A program made the position numbers and the translations under genes. A model generated the notes under the pieces. It was not told the origin of the DNA. It did not search any database and saw only the letters and a list, made by a program, of their open reading frames with translations. From Ectocarpus siliculosus (Eukaryota; Sar; Phaeophyceae; Ectocarpales; Ectocarpaceae): DNA of 64,000 nt. The stretch spans positions 1,937,986-2,001,985 of the forward strand of contig FN649730.1 of assembly GCA_000310025.1 (NCBI GenBank), written 5' to 3'. This document shows, piece after piece, positions 35,632 through 46,430 of this stretch (its first letter is position 1; each line of letters begins with the position of its first letter).

Positions 35632-38600
35632 GTGCGTTTTTTAAGAACGAGGGTCGAATTTTCCGAACAGAGGGCCCACCTATAGCTTTACTATTGTGTA
35701 TTAGCACTGGGGTATGAGCCCCGCCCCCCTGTTTATGTCGGCAGACGACTTAGAGGCGAGAGGTGTCCATGCTCGTGCTGGTAGTCCCGTGTTCCATGAT
35801 TGTTAACACACTTTTCGACGGATGTTCCGTAACGCTTGTTTTCGAGGGGTTTGTTGGCGTTAGCGTCCTCCGGAAAAAGTAATGTAGACGCCAACCGGAA
35901 ATGCTTGCAATGTTGCCCAACTGTTCACATTGCGGTGCCGTTAAGCACCAAACTCTGTTTCCGCGTATTGATGTACTCCCGAACAGGCCCCCAAGAATAG
36001 CAGCGACGCTGAAACTCCGCGCGGCAACACAGAGCGGCCTCCCGAACGGCAAGCGCCGGCCGAGTTGTGTGTCAAAGACGTAATCGACATCGTGCAGTCA
36101 GTGAGTACTGCTCTGTGTTGTTTCCTGCCGATGTTGGTGGGGGCGGTGAGATGCATTTTCCCGCAGCTAGCGCGAGCCTTCTGTCTATGATTAAGCTACT
36201 GTAGAATCGAAGTGGCGAAACAATTTTCATGGCAGCGCACAACCAGGGGACCTCGACGGGGCAAATACATATTCTTCCCTGTCGCTTGAACATGAACGCT
36301 TCCTATGATGGCAAGAAAGGCGGAGGATTTTGCAAACCATCTCGACTAGGGCTTGTTGAACTGAGACGATGCGTGTGCAACCTTGAAAAGTGTAGCATAG
36401 AGGGCGTGGTGCACATTCGCCACCATTACGAACGTTCATGACTATCCTTGATTCGACAGTCTTCGTTCGGTGGTATCCAATAGTTGCGGAAACAGTGGCG
36501 AACATGGCATCTTACCCATTGTCACAAAACACTCCCCTTTGCAAATTTCGACCATTTTCAGGCCACCGGGGTTAGTTGTATTGGAGAGTCCGACGACCTA
36601 CTGGACCTCGGCGTTGACTCTCTCATGTCCGTTGGAATCAGCAAAGTGAGATCACATGTTGTTGTCGTCGTCGTCGTCGACGTGATCGTTGACTCTCCGA
36701 TGTCTGTTGGAACCAGCAGAGTGAGTTGACTTGTTGTTGTTGCTGTCGCGTCGCTGCTTGTTGTGGTTCATGCAGTGATGTTTGGTGGTACTGTTAAGAG
36801 CTTCCGAGGGCTTCCACGAGCTGTCACACACTCGGAAGCAGGACGATCGATCGCCCAGAAATTTGTGTCTAAAACTCGGGTCATAACTGTAGCCTCGAAG
36901 CACACGACAACGGCGTGAGACCCCGACGACAGCTTGTGTTGGTCTACTACTTCCATGGTCGTTCGTCGATCATAAACATGGCGACAGTATTGGGCTGCGG
37001 TAGCTCCGCGTCTAACGCCTGTGGTACCCAAGATGTCCTGCGACGTGACTTCCCCTCTGATTGATGACGTATCCTCTGGTGAGCAGGACTTGTCTGAAGC
37101 TTCCGGATGCGAGCTCCCACAGGAGCTCGTCTTCACGCACCCCACGGTGACCCTTATCGCGGAGTTCATTAGCTCTGCCGTTCAGAGTCGTCAAGCCTCC
37201 ACTCGCGCCAGGTGTGCACATTCGTTGTCTATTGATATCATGATTCGTGACGTTTTCTGCTGAAGCGTTCGACAGTTTTGAGCCAGTTCCGTGGCGTCGC
37301 GATACGTTCTGGACGCTGACCGAGCGGGCAGTTGAAGTGGCAACCAAGATAGGGTGGCTGCAGAATGACTTCGACGCTGTGGAAAGAAGACGGCACTGTT
37401 GGTAGTTAGGACAACGAACCCAACGTTACCATTTTGGCAGGGAGGCTCGAGCTTACACCAAGGCCGTGATGGTAAACGCAAGTTTCGAAGACTAACGTTT
37501 ATCATGACCGATCTGCATTGCCGACTTCCGCCGTTGAAGCTTACGTAGCGACCTCAGTGCGGCAGGCGTCTCCTCCATGCCCACACACATGGGTGGTTTG
37601 GACTGCCCGGGAGGCTCCCACCTGAAGGACCTGGGCGAGCAGTGGACGACGGGTCCCATGCAAGGATGGGCGTTTCGCCTATCTCAGGTGAAAAGACCTG
37701 ATACAGACATCGTGACATTGGCATATCTGGTCAAGACGGCATGGTTTGTCGTTGGACTTGTACGCGTTTTAAAAAATCTTGCCCCCGCCCCCCCCTCGCC
37801 ACTTGTTCTGCTTTTGGTAACAGACGATCCTACTAGCATTGGTCCTGGTCCAGATATTCGTTGCACTGCAACCGGCCCGTCACTACTGGCGGTACATCAA
37901 CGAGTTGGCCTTGACAGGGTCATTCGGTGGGTACAACAAGCAGCCGTGGCTCTACGTGGATCTTCCTGTCTTCGGAGGAGGAGGAGGAGGAGGAGGAAGC
38001 GCAGAAGGCGAGCGAAGAAACGTTCACATGGGACCACGAAACTCTCCTAGGTCGCCTTGGTGGAAAAACTTGCCGTGGCTGCAGCGGTCGTGACGATTGA
38101 TTTTGCGCCTTACCGACGAACACCTTGCGATTCGTTTCGTTTACTTGGCACCCGACAGAGTCTTCCAAGATGCGGGTTCTCGGGCTTCTCGGAGCGCTTT
38201 CGCCCATCATATGGTTCGCGTGCTTCACGGCGATCGTCATCGTGACAAAGCTACTGCTGATCGGTGGGTACCCTCAAGTGCGCGTCCCGCTGGGCACGCG
38301 CGCGTACCTCTCCTGGTGGTATATGAACACCATGCTGAACGTGTGGGAGTCCGTCGGTGGAACGTGGTTGCTCGATACGAAGCTGATAATCTTCATTTAC
38401 CGGTGCATGGGGGCACAGGTGAGCAAATCACGCCTTCCTTTCTGACTCTCATCTTGAAAGAGTTTCTTGTTCAGTGGCGGACAATCTTGTCGTTGTCGGA
38501 AGGCATCCATTCTTGCGGTACCTTCGGCTGTGTGGCGTTATGAGGACGATCCGCGCGCTCGCGACCGCACCCCAAGCCTTACTCGCGGCACACACACATC

Positions 38601-41600
38601 CACCACGTGCAGATTGCCTGGACCGCCAGCATCAGCGTCTTCGTTCGCGAGTTCGATTCGGTGGAGGTCCAGGAAGGGGCGAAGGTGGATGGCAACCTGT
38701 ACGTCCGGCGGTTCGAGGCTTCTTACATGGACGTGGCGCCCATCATCATTGGCAAAGGTGCCGACATTAGAACCGGGTCCGTGGTGTACGGAGGGACAAG
38801 CGTCGGTGATCACTGGTGAGATGTGTGCCAGAGAAACACGGCAGCACGAACGTGATCCGACAGGCAGAGAATAGCCTGGATACCCACACGTACGACGAGC
38901 TGTATCTTTTTTTTCCTCCCTAGCATTGTTTCACCGACGTGGTGAATTCTTTGACGTGGGCTACCCTTCATGCACGTGCTCACAAGTAGAATGCAGGCAT
39001 CCTCTGCAAAATGCAATACTCCCGAGTATAGAAGTACACGACTTCCACCCAACACGAATCTTCAACTCTTCCCCCTGTCGATGGGAGGCGTTGACATGCC
39101 CACCCTATCGGGCCCGGGTGTCAATGCATGACCAGCTTGTCGGGACACACTCAACCCCGATGTCGTTGCAGCCGCGTAATACATGTGGTTTGTCGACGAC
39201 GAGACCTATTAGTGCTGGCGCTCTTTGGCATCGACCTCTCAGCAACCCGTCCGCCACAGTTGCGTAGTACTCATGTTCTGCACCCATCTCTCGTGTTTCT
39301 CTCTCGTATCGGACAAGCTCTCCTCCCGCTTCCCCCTGATTCTGACCACATCCGCCCCTCCCGTGTCTTTGATCTCTTCGCTGGGGTCCCCGATCCAGTA
39401 TTGTCGAGCCCCTTACCGTCATTCCGCCATCGTCGAAGCTTGCGGTGAGGCGACGCGGGGTCGATCTGGTCACCCGAAATTGTGTTTTGCGGGGACTAGT
39501 TTGGTTAAACTCAACACTTTCAACAATGCGGACGCTATCTCGTGGTTTTAGACGCTCTCTTGTGGTTTTGTATGTGCCCTGTATGGGTTTAGAGCAGAAT
39601 GTCACACACGCTTGAAGTATTGCCTGCGCGAGAGGTTCTGGCTCCGCCACAACGCTCGAGCGCCGAAGCATGAACAAGGACAGCCCAGTTGAGATGGTAG
39701 TGAGAAAGGCGACTTCCGTCGTCGACCAACACCCACTTGCTCTATCAGCCCACCGGCAAATTGGTTCTTTTGTGCGTAGGGCTGCCCTTAGGATGGCGTA
39801 TTGTGGCATTGACAGCTCTATCACCGACGGTCGCATCGTTCGCTTTGCCTGCACTCAGCCACACTCCACTTGGGAAGGTCACCCCGCGAAGGAAACTAGC
39901 CAAGCCCATGACAGCATGGTGCTGGATGTCCCTGGCACGCGTGTCACCACACTCTGTCTGACCGAGGTAAGCTGACAGTACATGCAGTTCCAACGTTTGC
40001 AGTTGTGGGGTCTGTTATTCGTCCAAGCTAGCTCTAGTATTGTTCATAATTCAGATGATATCCCAGCTGTGCGGGAGAAACGCACCAGGCAATCGACGGG
40101 AGGAATATTTTGGTGGCCAAACGTCACAACCCGTTCTTCACAGCAGAACAACGGCCGGTTCTTTGTCTTCCAGCTCCTTTTGCGAACTCCCGACAACAAC
40201 AGCAGCATCAGCCCCTAGGAAATGAAGCGCGGTGGCACTCGATGATCGTGGCTAACGTCGCAGGGCAACCCCTACTAGGTGACGTATGCCATACCTCACG
40301 CCACGAAAGCTAACATCGTTATGTCCCCACCCCCCGTGGGCGTATCAGTTGGCGAAGCAAATCTCGATCCTGTGCACCCTGGTTGCTACGACGGCAATGA
40401 CCTACATCCCGACCATCCTCTATGAGTCTACCGGTCTATCGGAGAACTTCCGCTACGCCCTTCTAGTCGAGGTTGTTTTTCTCGTCGCCGGAGTACCGAG
40501 CCAGCTAGCTCTCTACACCGTTCTGCTCAAGTGGGTCCTCGCAGGTACGTTGCTTTCTTTCGCCCTCTTTAGTGCCGCTATGGTATGTGTGCAGATCTAT
40601 TTTGCTAGCACTGGGTCGAAGCTTGTCTGCCGGTAGGTGGGCTTCGGCGATATCCCGTTGTTTGCAAGATTTCGCTGTTTCAGAACCAGCCTGTTGAAGA
40701 CAACAATCAAACGAACGGTCTCTTCGGCAAGGATTCATGAGCATATTTTTCGAACTTCTTGTTGTTCGTTATGTTCTGACAGGTCGCGTGACAGAGGGCT
40801 CTTACAAACCGAGCGTCTTCCAGACCTGGCGACGCTGGTACCTCGGCAGGCTTAACACGTTTGTGTTCGCCTACTTGCACGTCTTCAACCAGTGAGTCAA
40901 TCTGTCGGGCATCGCCCAAGGTAGTGAAGGCCTCCACCTTTCACTAGAGGGCTCAGTTCGTAAGACGTCCACACAAGCCAAGCCAAGCCAACCTAGAATC
41001 GAGTTCTTCAAGACAGCCATCGGCGAACCATCAATGTGCTACGACGTATTGCGCACACTCTTAGAGGTACATCAGAAAATGTTGGCGATAGTCCTCCATC
41101 GCACGTCTAACTCTGACCGTGCGATGCGATCATCACATCATGGGCCTCCATCTGCTTTGGCACCTGTTGCAACCGTTCGTCTTAGTGCGACCCCTTGCCA
41201 CTACCCTCGCATGGATGACAGGTGTCCGAGATACGAGTGGTGGAGTGCCGCGCTTGGCATGAAAGTGGGGCGTGGTTCGGTTGTCCTGCTGGAAGAATTC
41301 AACCCGGAGGACGCGCACCTGATTCAGGTGGGGCCTGACTGAAAGTAGGACGAACATCTCGCTAAACCTTGGCAACCCGAGTCCTCGGACCAGTATCAGT
41401 ACATTGAGATGCAACTCATGACCACCGGGGACATGAATGCTGTGCAGAGAAGGCAGGCATTCTTTGTGTTGGTTCGGTACGATGTCCTCTGTGAGTCGCT
41501 CACCGGACACGTGTCGGCGTTTTTGACGGGAGAGCAAGAAGTGTATGCGTGCTTGTATGCGCCAACCACACTGCAGGTTGTTACATAGCTGCCCTTCCTA

Positions 41601-44600
41601 ACCCCGTCTTCGACATTGAAAGCACACCCGTGCCTGCGGTACGTGTCCCTCCTGCAGATCGGCTGCCGATCCCACATCGGCTACCCGCGTCTCTCCGTCG
41701 ACCGACCGACCGGACGTGGAACTGAACGCGAGAAGAAGGCAATATCGATCGGATCGAAGGCGTTACTCGGGTTCGGGGTACACATCGGCGCGGGCTGTAC
41801 CGTCGGAAACGGTGCAATGGTGAGTCGATGGTGATGGTGGGCTCCGTTGATTTTAATTGCGGTTTTCATGATCGGCTTCTGGGCGCAAATTCCTTATGAT
41901 GGACGCGACTTGCTCCAAACTTCCAACACAAGAAGCCCCGCTGGGGTTTGTGTGCGAGCGTTACCACGCCTTCATGATCGATCTGCAGTCGGTCTACAGG
42001 TGCATGCCATGTCTTCGCATGTAGATGGATGCTGTCGATCATCGGTACACAGCAGTCTGTGGCTTCGTGGCATGGAATTGTTTGATTGTTGGCGTTCTCC
42101 ATACAATGCATCACAAACAATCAACCGTTTGTCTGTTGCTCATATTTTTTCTGGTGCAGCTTGGCGGATACTCCAAGCTAAGGCCTGGAGAACATCTCAC
42201 CGACGGGTCGGTGACGATGTGCGACCAGCAGAGTGCCTTTCAATTTGGTGGTTCTGCGCCTACCTCGGTCCCAAGGGATATCCATGACGGTGAGTGCAGA
42301 AGTCTCGACTCCTCTCTCCCAAGTAGACAAATTTGCCTCAACGCTAGTATTAATAGGCGAAACGTGCGAGCATACCGCTGAAAACGACACGGGCCCCTCA
42401 GCTATTCCCTCTTGCGGGTGTTCTGTTATGAGAGTCTTCCCTCCGAGAGGAAAAGAAAGATGTCCCCAGAACAACGAATTCCACACTTGACCCAAAGATG
42501 CTTCCTTACCGTGAAACCCGCTACGTATGTGCTTCACCGCTGAAGATCCCCGCGAAACTGTCAAGGCGAACGTCATCGACGCGGCGTGCACCCTGGGGGC
42601 TTGCTCCCTCAACATCCTGGCCTTGGTGGCGTCTTTCGAGGCGACCAAGCTAGCAGCATCTCTGTGGTCGAGAGGCGATTCCATCGACACCAGGGTTGTG
42701 GTGTTGTCGGCGGTGGCCTTGATCGTGTGGGCGTTGGCCTCGGCTGTACTTCTTGCCGTCTTTAAGTGGGTGTTCGTGGGGAACTTCCGCCTCATGTCAA
42801 CCGCAGGTGGGCGGCATGCATAGACCTACTGACTTTGCTTGATGAATATGGTAGATTCAGGAATGATTTCCTCAATGAGTCAAAACCGCTCTTGTGAGAG
42901 CTGATCATCGCACTGTTCGATTCTTTCTGAGAGAGGGGTTTCTCTCCCCCCTCTCCGCAGGTTGGTTTGTGCAGCGTTTCGCTTTGATGTGGTTTTCAGG
43001 CTGTATACCCATGAAACTATCTTGTGTTCGGAAGCAAGCCGGTAAACCGGACTGTGGCAGAACAAATGCTTGCTATTGGAGGAGACGGTGGTGGGCATGG
43101 GGCGGCTTTCGATGTAGAACGGCATCGCCTTCCACTTGTTTGATACTTTCACAGAGCATGAAGCTTTCCTCCATCGTACCCCGCTGTAGGACTGAACGAC
43201 ACCACGTACGAAAACAAATGCTAGGACCTGAAGAAGTCTTCCGCAGTGCGTCAATGTACAAGTACAGCTTCTGCCCTGGGCAGAAATATTTTGTTTCATG
43301 TTGAGATAACCGGCAGCATGAAACTTATTGAAAATATTATGTAGGCTACAACGATTCCTAGGTGTGGCTGGAGATCGTGTTTGAAGGTGTTCGTTTCCTT
43401 GGGTGCACACCGCAGTATACGACTTGTACATACCCCCGGCCCACTCACACCTACGAAACACTGTACGCCTCGGAGAGCGGAGATCTCTATCGTGGAGGCA
43501 CGTTTCTTCTTCGGCCTTATCGTGATTTTGGAGGATGGGCGATTTGAACTAGTGGAACCATTCAAACGAACATTCCCCAGCTACGGCCCAGGTTGGAGCG
43601 TTCGGTCATCGAAAGAAATTGTCGCATGTCTTCAGGCGGAACGTTTCTTCAAAAGCCGTTGCGTTATCGAAACTTACAAGGTAGAGCACGTCGGTGTCGA
43701 AACTCCCCTTGTTATTGTTAGCCAAAATTCACCTTGACAATGAGAACGCCGGGAATACTGTAAGCGAATAAGGCCCTCATCAATTGTAGGGGCTACCCTA
43801 CCAGCAGGCGTGTACGACGAGAACTGCGGATGCCCTCCTCGCTCGTATGTTCACCTCGGTGAAAAACGGGTTCCGGGCTCGTTGCATCAGCCACGTGTTT
43901 CTCATCGTAGGCACGTACTGCTTCGACAGGCATTCGGAGTATATCGTATTTGTTCCTTGACAACCGCTCCGTTGGCGCCCGCATTGCTCCCTGCTCCTGA
44001 GCAGGCACACAAAGGGAAATCTCTGCCCGAGTTGGGCCACGTTCAACGGACATCGAGAAGGGGTCCGGGGGAGGGCAACAAGAAGGCCAGCGGCGGAAGA
44101 CGAACAAACTCACGGCTTCGCAGGTTATGCGGTGGCGGTGGATGCAGCGCTTCGTCTACTTCTCCCTCTTCGAGCCGTACATTGTCAACACCGTCCTCAA
44201 AGGCACGTGGCTGCTCAACGTCTGGCTAAGGCTCATGGGTGCAGACGTTTCCATGGGCGCTCTGATTCTAGGCAAGGTGTCCGATCACGGCATGGTGAAG
44301 GTAAGACAATGGATGCGTCGAGCAGGGTTTAGTGACGCCGTCCTCCGATTCCTACTGATGCGCCTCGTGGTTAAACGTGATGGCTACTACAGGGAAACCT
44401 CAACCATCGCCAACTCAAGCCTATTCTATCCCCTTGTTTCCCAAAGACCGCCTGTGTTCGCCCCATGCATTCGACGCCCTCCTCCCATGACCACCACGTA
44501 ACCACCACGATGCGACGCAGGTTTGCAAGGGTTCCGTGGTTGCTGGTGTTCTATATGGACACCGCGCTACCTTCGTTGACGGAATCTGGTCCCTGGAACT

Positions 44601-44649
44601 GGCGCCTGCACGTGTAGGTATGTGGGCGCAGATTGTCTGTACCGCATGA
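29472..44649 (+). CDS. FAAL–carrier–Pls-type membrane synthetase, about 30 exons
   Basis: One gene of roughly 1500 residues. Coding exons with matching phases: 29472-29522, 29675-29827, 30768-31325, 31818-32062, 32327-32423, 33007-33204, 33816-33973, 34226-34364, 34630-34722, 34958-35071, 35350-35631, 35996-36100, 36562-36645, 37087-37211, 37540-37687, 37824-~37926, 38159-38418, 38613-38815, 39399-39444, 39859-39966, 40349-40544, 40783-40891, 40997-~41035, 41222-41327, 41658-41819, 42160-42289, 42546-42806, 44124-44300 and 44521-44649. Domain order is adenylation (fatty-acyl-AMP ligase type), phosphopantetheine carrier, then three pairs of membrane segments each followed by a left-handed beta-helix region. 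That C-terminal layout is known from bacterial poly-epsilon-lysine synthetase (Pls) and the NRPS terminal domain. Inferred role: activate a fatty or other carboxylic acid with ATP, load it on the carrier and transfer it to an amine or alcohol at a membrane. Weak points: junction 37211/37540, the ends at 37926 and 41035, the link between 42806 and 44124, and whether the last exon stops at TGA 44647-44649 or splices at GTAG|GTATGT. Confidence 0.88.
35996..37211 (+). other. phosphopantetheine carrier (PCP/ACP) part of the synthetase
   Basis: Three exons. 35996-36100 ends in CVKDVIDIVQS (helix 1). 36562-36645 carries LLDLGVDSLMSVGISK, where the Ser of DSL (codon 36619-36621) is the phosphopantetheine attachment site. 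37087-37211 carries CELPQELVFTHPTVTLIAEF, the usual helix 2-3 end (P.tlvFdhPTv..iA.fi). A Pro/Glu-rich linker precedes it. Directly after the Ser exon, a partial copy of the exon end and its donor is present in frame (see findings), so two donors 75 bp apart are available. Confidence 0.88.
37540..44649 (+). other. Pls-like C-terminal region: six membrane segments and three beta-helix domains
   Basis: Membrane segments: 1 in exon 37824 (LLALVLVQIFVAL); 2 in exon 38159 (SPIIWFACFTAIVIVTKLLL); 3-4 in exon 40349 (ILCTLVATTAMTYIPTIL and LLVEVVFLVAGVPSQLAL); 5-6 in exon 42546 (ACTLGACSLNILALVASF and VVVLSAVALIVWALASAVLL). Each pair ends in a K/W-G turn (TKLLLIGGY, LKWVLAGR, FKWVFVGN) and is followed by soluble sequence with hexapeptide-type repeats. 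Domain 1 has PIIIGKGADIRTGSVVYGG plus CIVEPLTVIPPSSKLA plus HSTWEGHPAKE. Domain 2 has WWSAALGMKVGRG, AISIGSKALLGFGVHIGAG and LGGYSKLRPG. Domain 3 has LLNVWLRLMGADVSMG and VCKGSVVAGVLYGHRATFVD. Three tandem soluble domains separated by membrane pairs is the Pls-type architecture, in which this region performs chain-length-controlled amide bond formation (known for Pls, inferred here). Confidence 0.8.
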
Positions 44650-46084
44650 AACATCACTACACTATGGGAACATGTCGGAGAGAAATCGACTCAACCCACC
44701 CCCTTCCCTTGTCCGTATGACTGAACTTCTACACACGATAATAATTCGGGGGGGGGGGAAGGTAGGGAGTTTGGTATGGCTCAACACTCCCTAACATTGG
44801 TCGCGAAAAGGGTACGGAAACTAGGGACAGCAATTTCCCCCAGAATGATTGGTCCAACCCTCCTAGTACTGGAAGCCCAAATGGGGATACCTTTGGGACA
44901 CAGCACTCAAAGGCCTAATTTCCACACTGTAGCCAACATGGGCTCCGCTGTGTGCAACGCACTAGAGAGCCCTTGGTCTAACACGCTTGGCTGAGATGGT
45001 ACGCTGTGTGATATGCTGTGTGATGCCTCTCCTGGGCCTCTAACTGGCTGTACACATCTCTCAACCCGCGTGCCCCCTGTGTGGTAAAACTGTACATGAC
45101 CTAGCAATGGAAAAATTTGCTGACGTGGCTTCAGTATGAAAAATGTTCCCACGTGTTTTGGGGACACTTTTCATACTGAAGACAAGTCACCCTCTGTCTG
45201 GCAAAGAGCTCAGATTCTGTGGAGGGACTGTAGCCCCTCGACCAATGGCTGACAAATATGTTTTCGTCAAATTTGTTTTTGCGGAGGGACTGGGTACTAC
45301 AGGAGGGTTCACCATGAACTCATTTTCTCAGGTGTATTTCTCTGCGTGTCCCAGTAACAATTGTATTGCGTCAGATCTTCACCTTGGCCCCCTCAAACTG
45401 CTTTGGTGTATACGTCGTTGGGACCAATACGGCGATATAATTGCCAGCGTTCACACGGAAAAACAGCCGAGAAGGAAAAGGGGGGGCTTACACTGTCGTT
45501 TGCTGGGCGATATGCCGCCAAGGTCCCGCCGCGCTGAAAAGTAGGACTTTTCTGGTAGTGTCTTGCGGCCGACGTGAGAATTGAACCCCTTTCCCCTTCA
45601 ACACGAAGGCAACCTTGGAATAGCGATGCACCACGTACTATCTCGCGAGCATCATTCTTTGACCGCAAACGCTCGTAACACGAATTCTATTGACCGCCAG
45701 CGGGCGCTGGCGGGTTTTGACTACCTCGGGCACATCTCCCTCACTCGCCGCCACATGCCGACACACGCGGGACTTGATCGACTTTTTCTCCAGGTGAACG
45801 TGGGGTTGTGCATGCCCACACCGGGAGCTGGTGCACGGAGATGGGGGCTGGATCAACTTTGACAGCCGGTAGCGCCACACTTAGCGGACAGGTTTTGCAA
45901 GCCGGGGAAGTGTTCGGGGGTCGTCCTCCTCAGAAGCTTTGTGGAAGTTGGGCGTGGTAACGAGTCACTTCACTTGAGAATAGTCCACCAGGCCGTAGGC
46001 AGGTGCTTGGCCCAAGCATGCACAAAAAGGATAGGTCAGGTCCCCAAAAAGATTTAGCTCTGTTGAAGAGTGTGTCTCTCGTGG
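44650..46084. other. intergenic stretch downstream of the synthetase
   Basis: No supported gene. It contains an 11-13 base G run near 44748 and a perfect-loop foldback at 45129-45181 (separate entry). A GGTTCAATTC-like tRNA T-arm resemblance near 45570 (minus) does not fold as a tRNA. Confidence 0.4.
45129..45181. repeat. short foldback (hairpin)
   Basis: CTTCAGTATGAAAA at the left is exactly complementary to TTTTCATACTGAAG at the right. The stem extends inward with a few mismatches (ATGTTCCC against GGGACACT) around a short ACGTGTTTT loop. It could be a MITE end, two abutting transposon ends or a chance hairpin. Confidence 0.5.
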
Positions 46085-46430
46085 TCGGTAGGATACGGGT
46101 GATGAGGTTATGTTTGCCCAAGGTGATATGAAATACATGAATGATCGGGGAATGCTTGCTCCAAGGTGATCTGAAGGACGTCAATGATTGGAATACGTTT
46201 GCCCAGGTGATGTGAAGAACATCGGTGATCGGAATACGTATGCTCGAAGTGATCTGAAGGATATTGGTGATTCGTGTATGTTTGCTTGATGTTGATCTGT
46301 TGGACATAGGTGATTGGTGTATGTTTGCTTCATGGTGATCTGTAGGACATTGGTGATCGAGGTACGTTTGCTTCATGGTCATTGTGATCGGTGAGTGGTT
46401 GCCCATGGTCATCTGTGGGGCATAGGTGAG
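46085..46430 (+). repeat. minisatellite, about 42-47-bp unit, 7-8 copies
   Basis: Imperfect tandem units built from TACGTTTGC or TATGTTTGC, then an interrupted GGTGATCTGAAGGAC or GGTGATCTGTAGGAC, then ATNGGTGAT. Because several unit lengths are close to a multiple of three, a minus-strand open frame (45930-46412) runs through the array. Its repetitive peptide is better explained by the satellite than by a gene. Confidence 0.7.

Noticed and set aside
45551-45640. tRNA gene on the minus strand (GGTTCAATTC-like T arm)
   Set aside because: The putative anticodon stem closes a 5-base loop and no acceptor stem or D arm pairs; chance resemblance.
45930-46412. 160-codon minus-strand open frame
   Set aside because: The peptide simply reflects the 42-47-bp tandem repeat.
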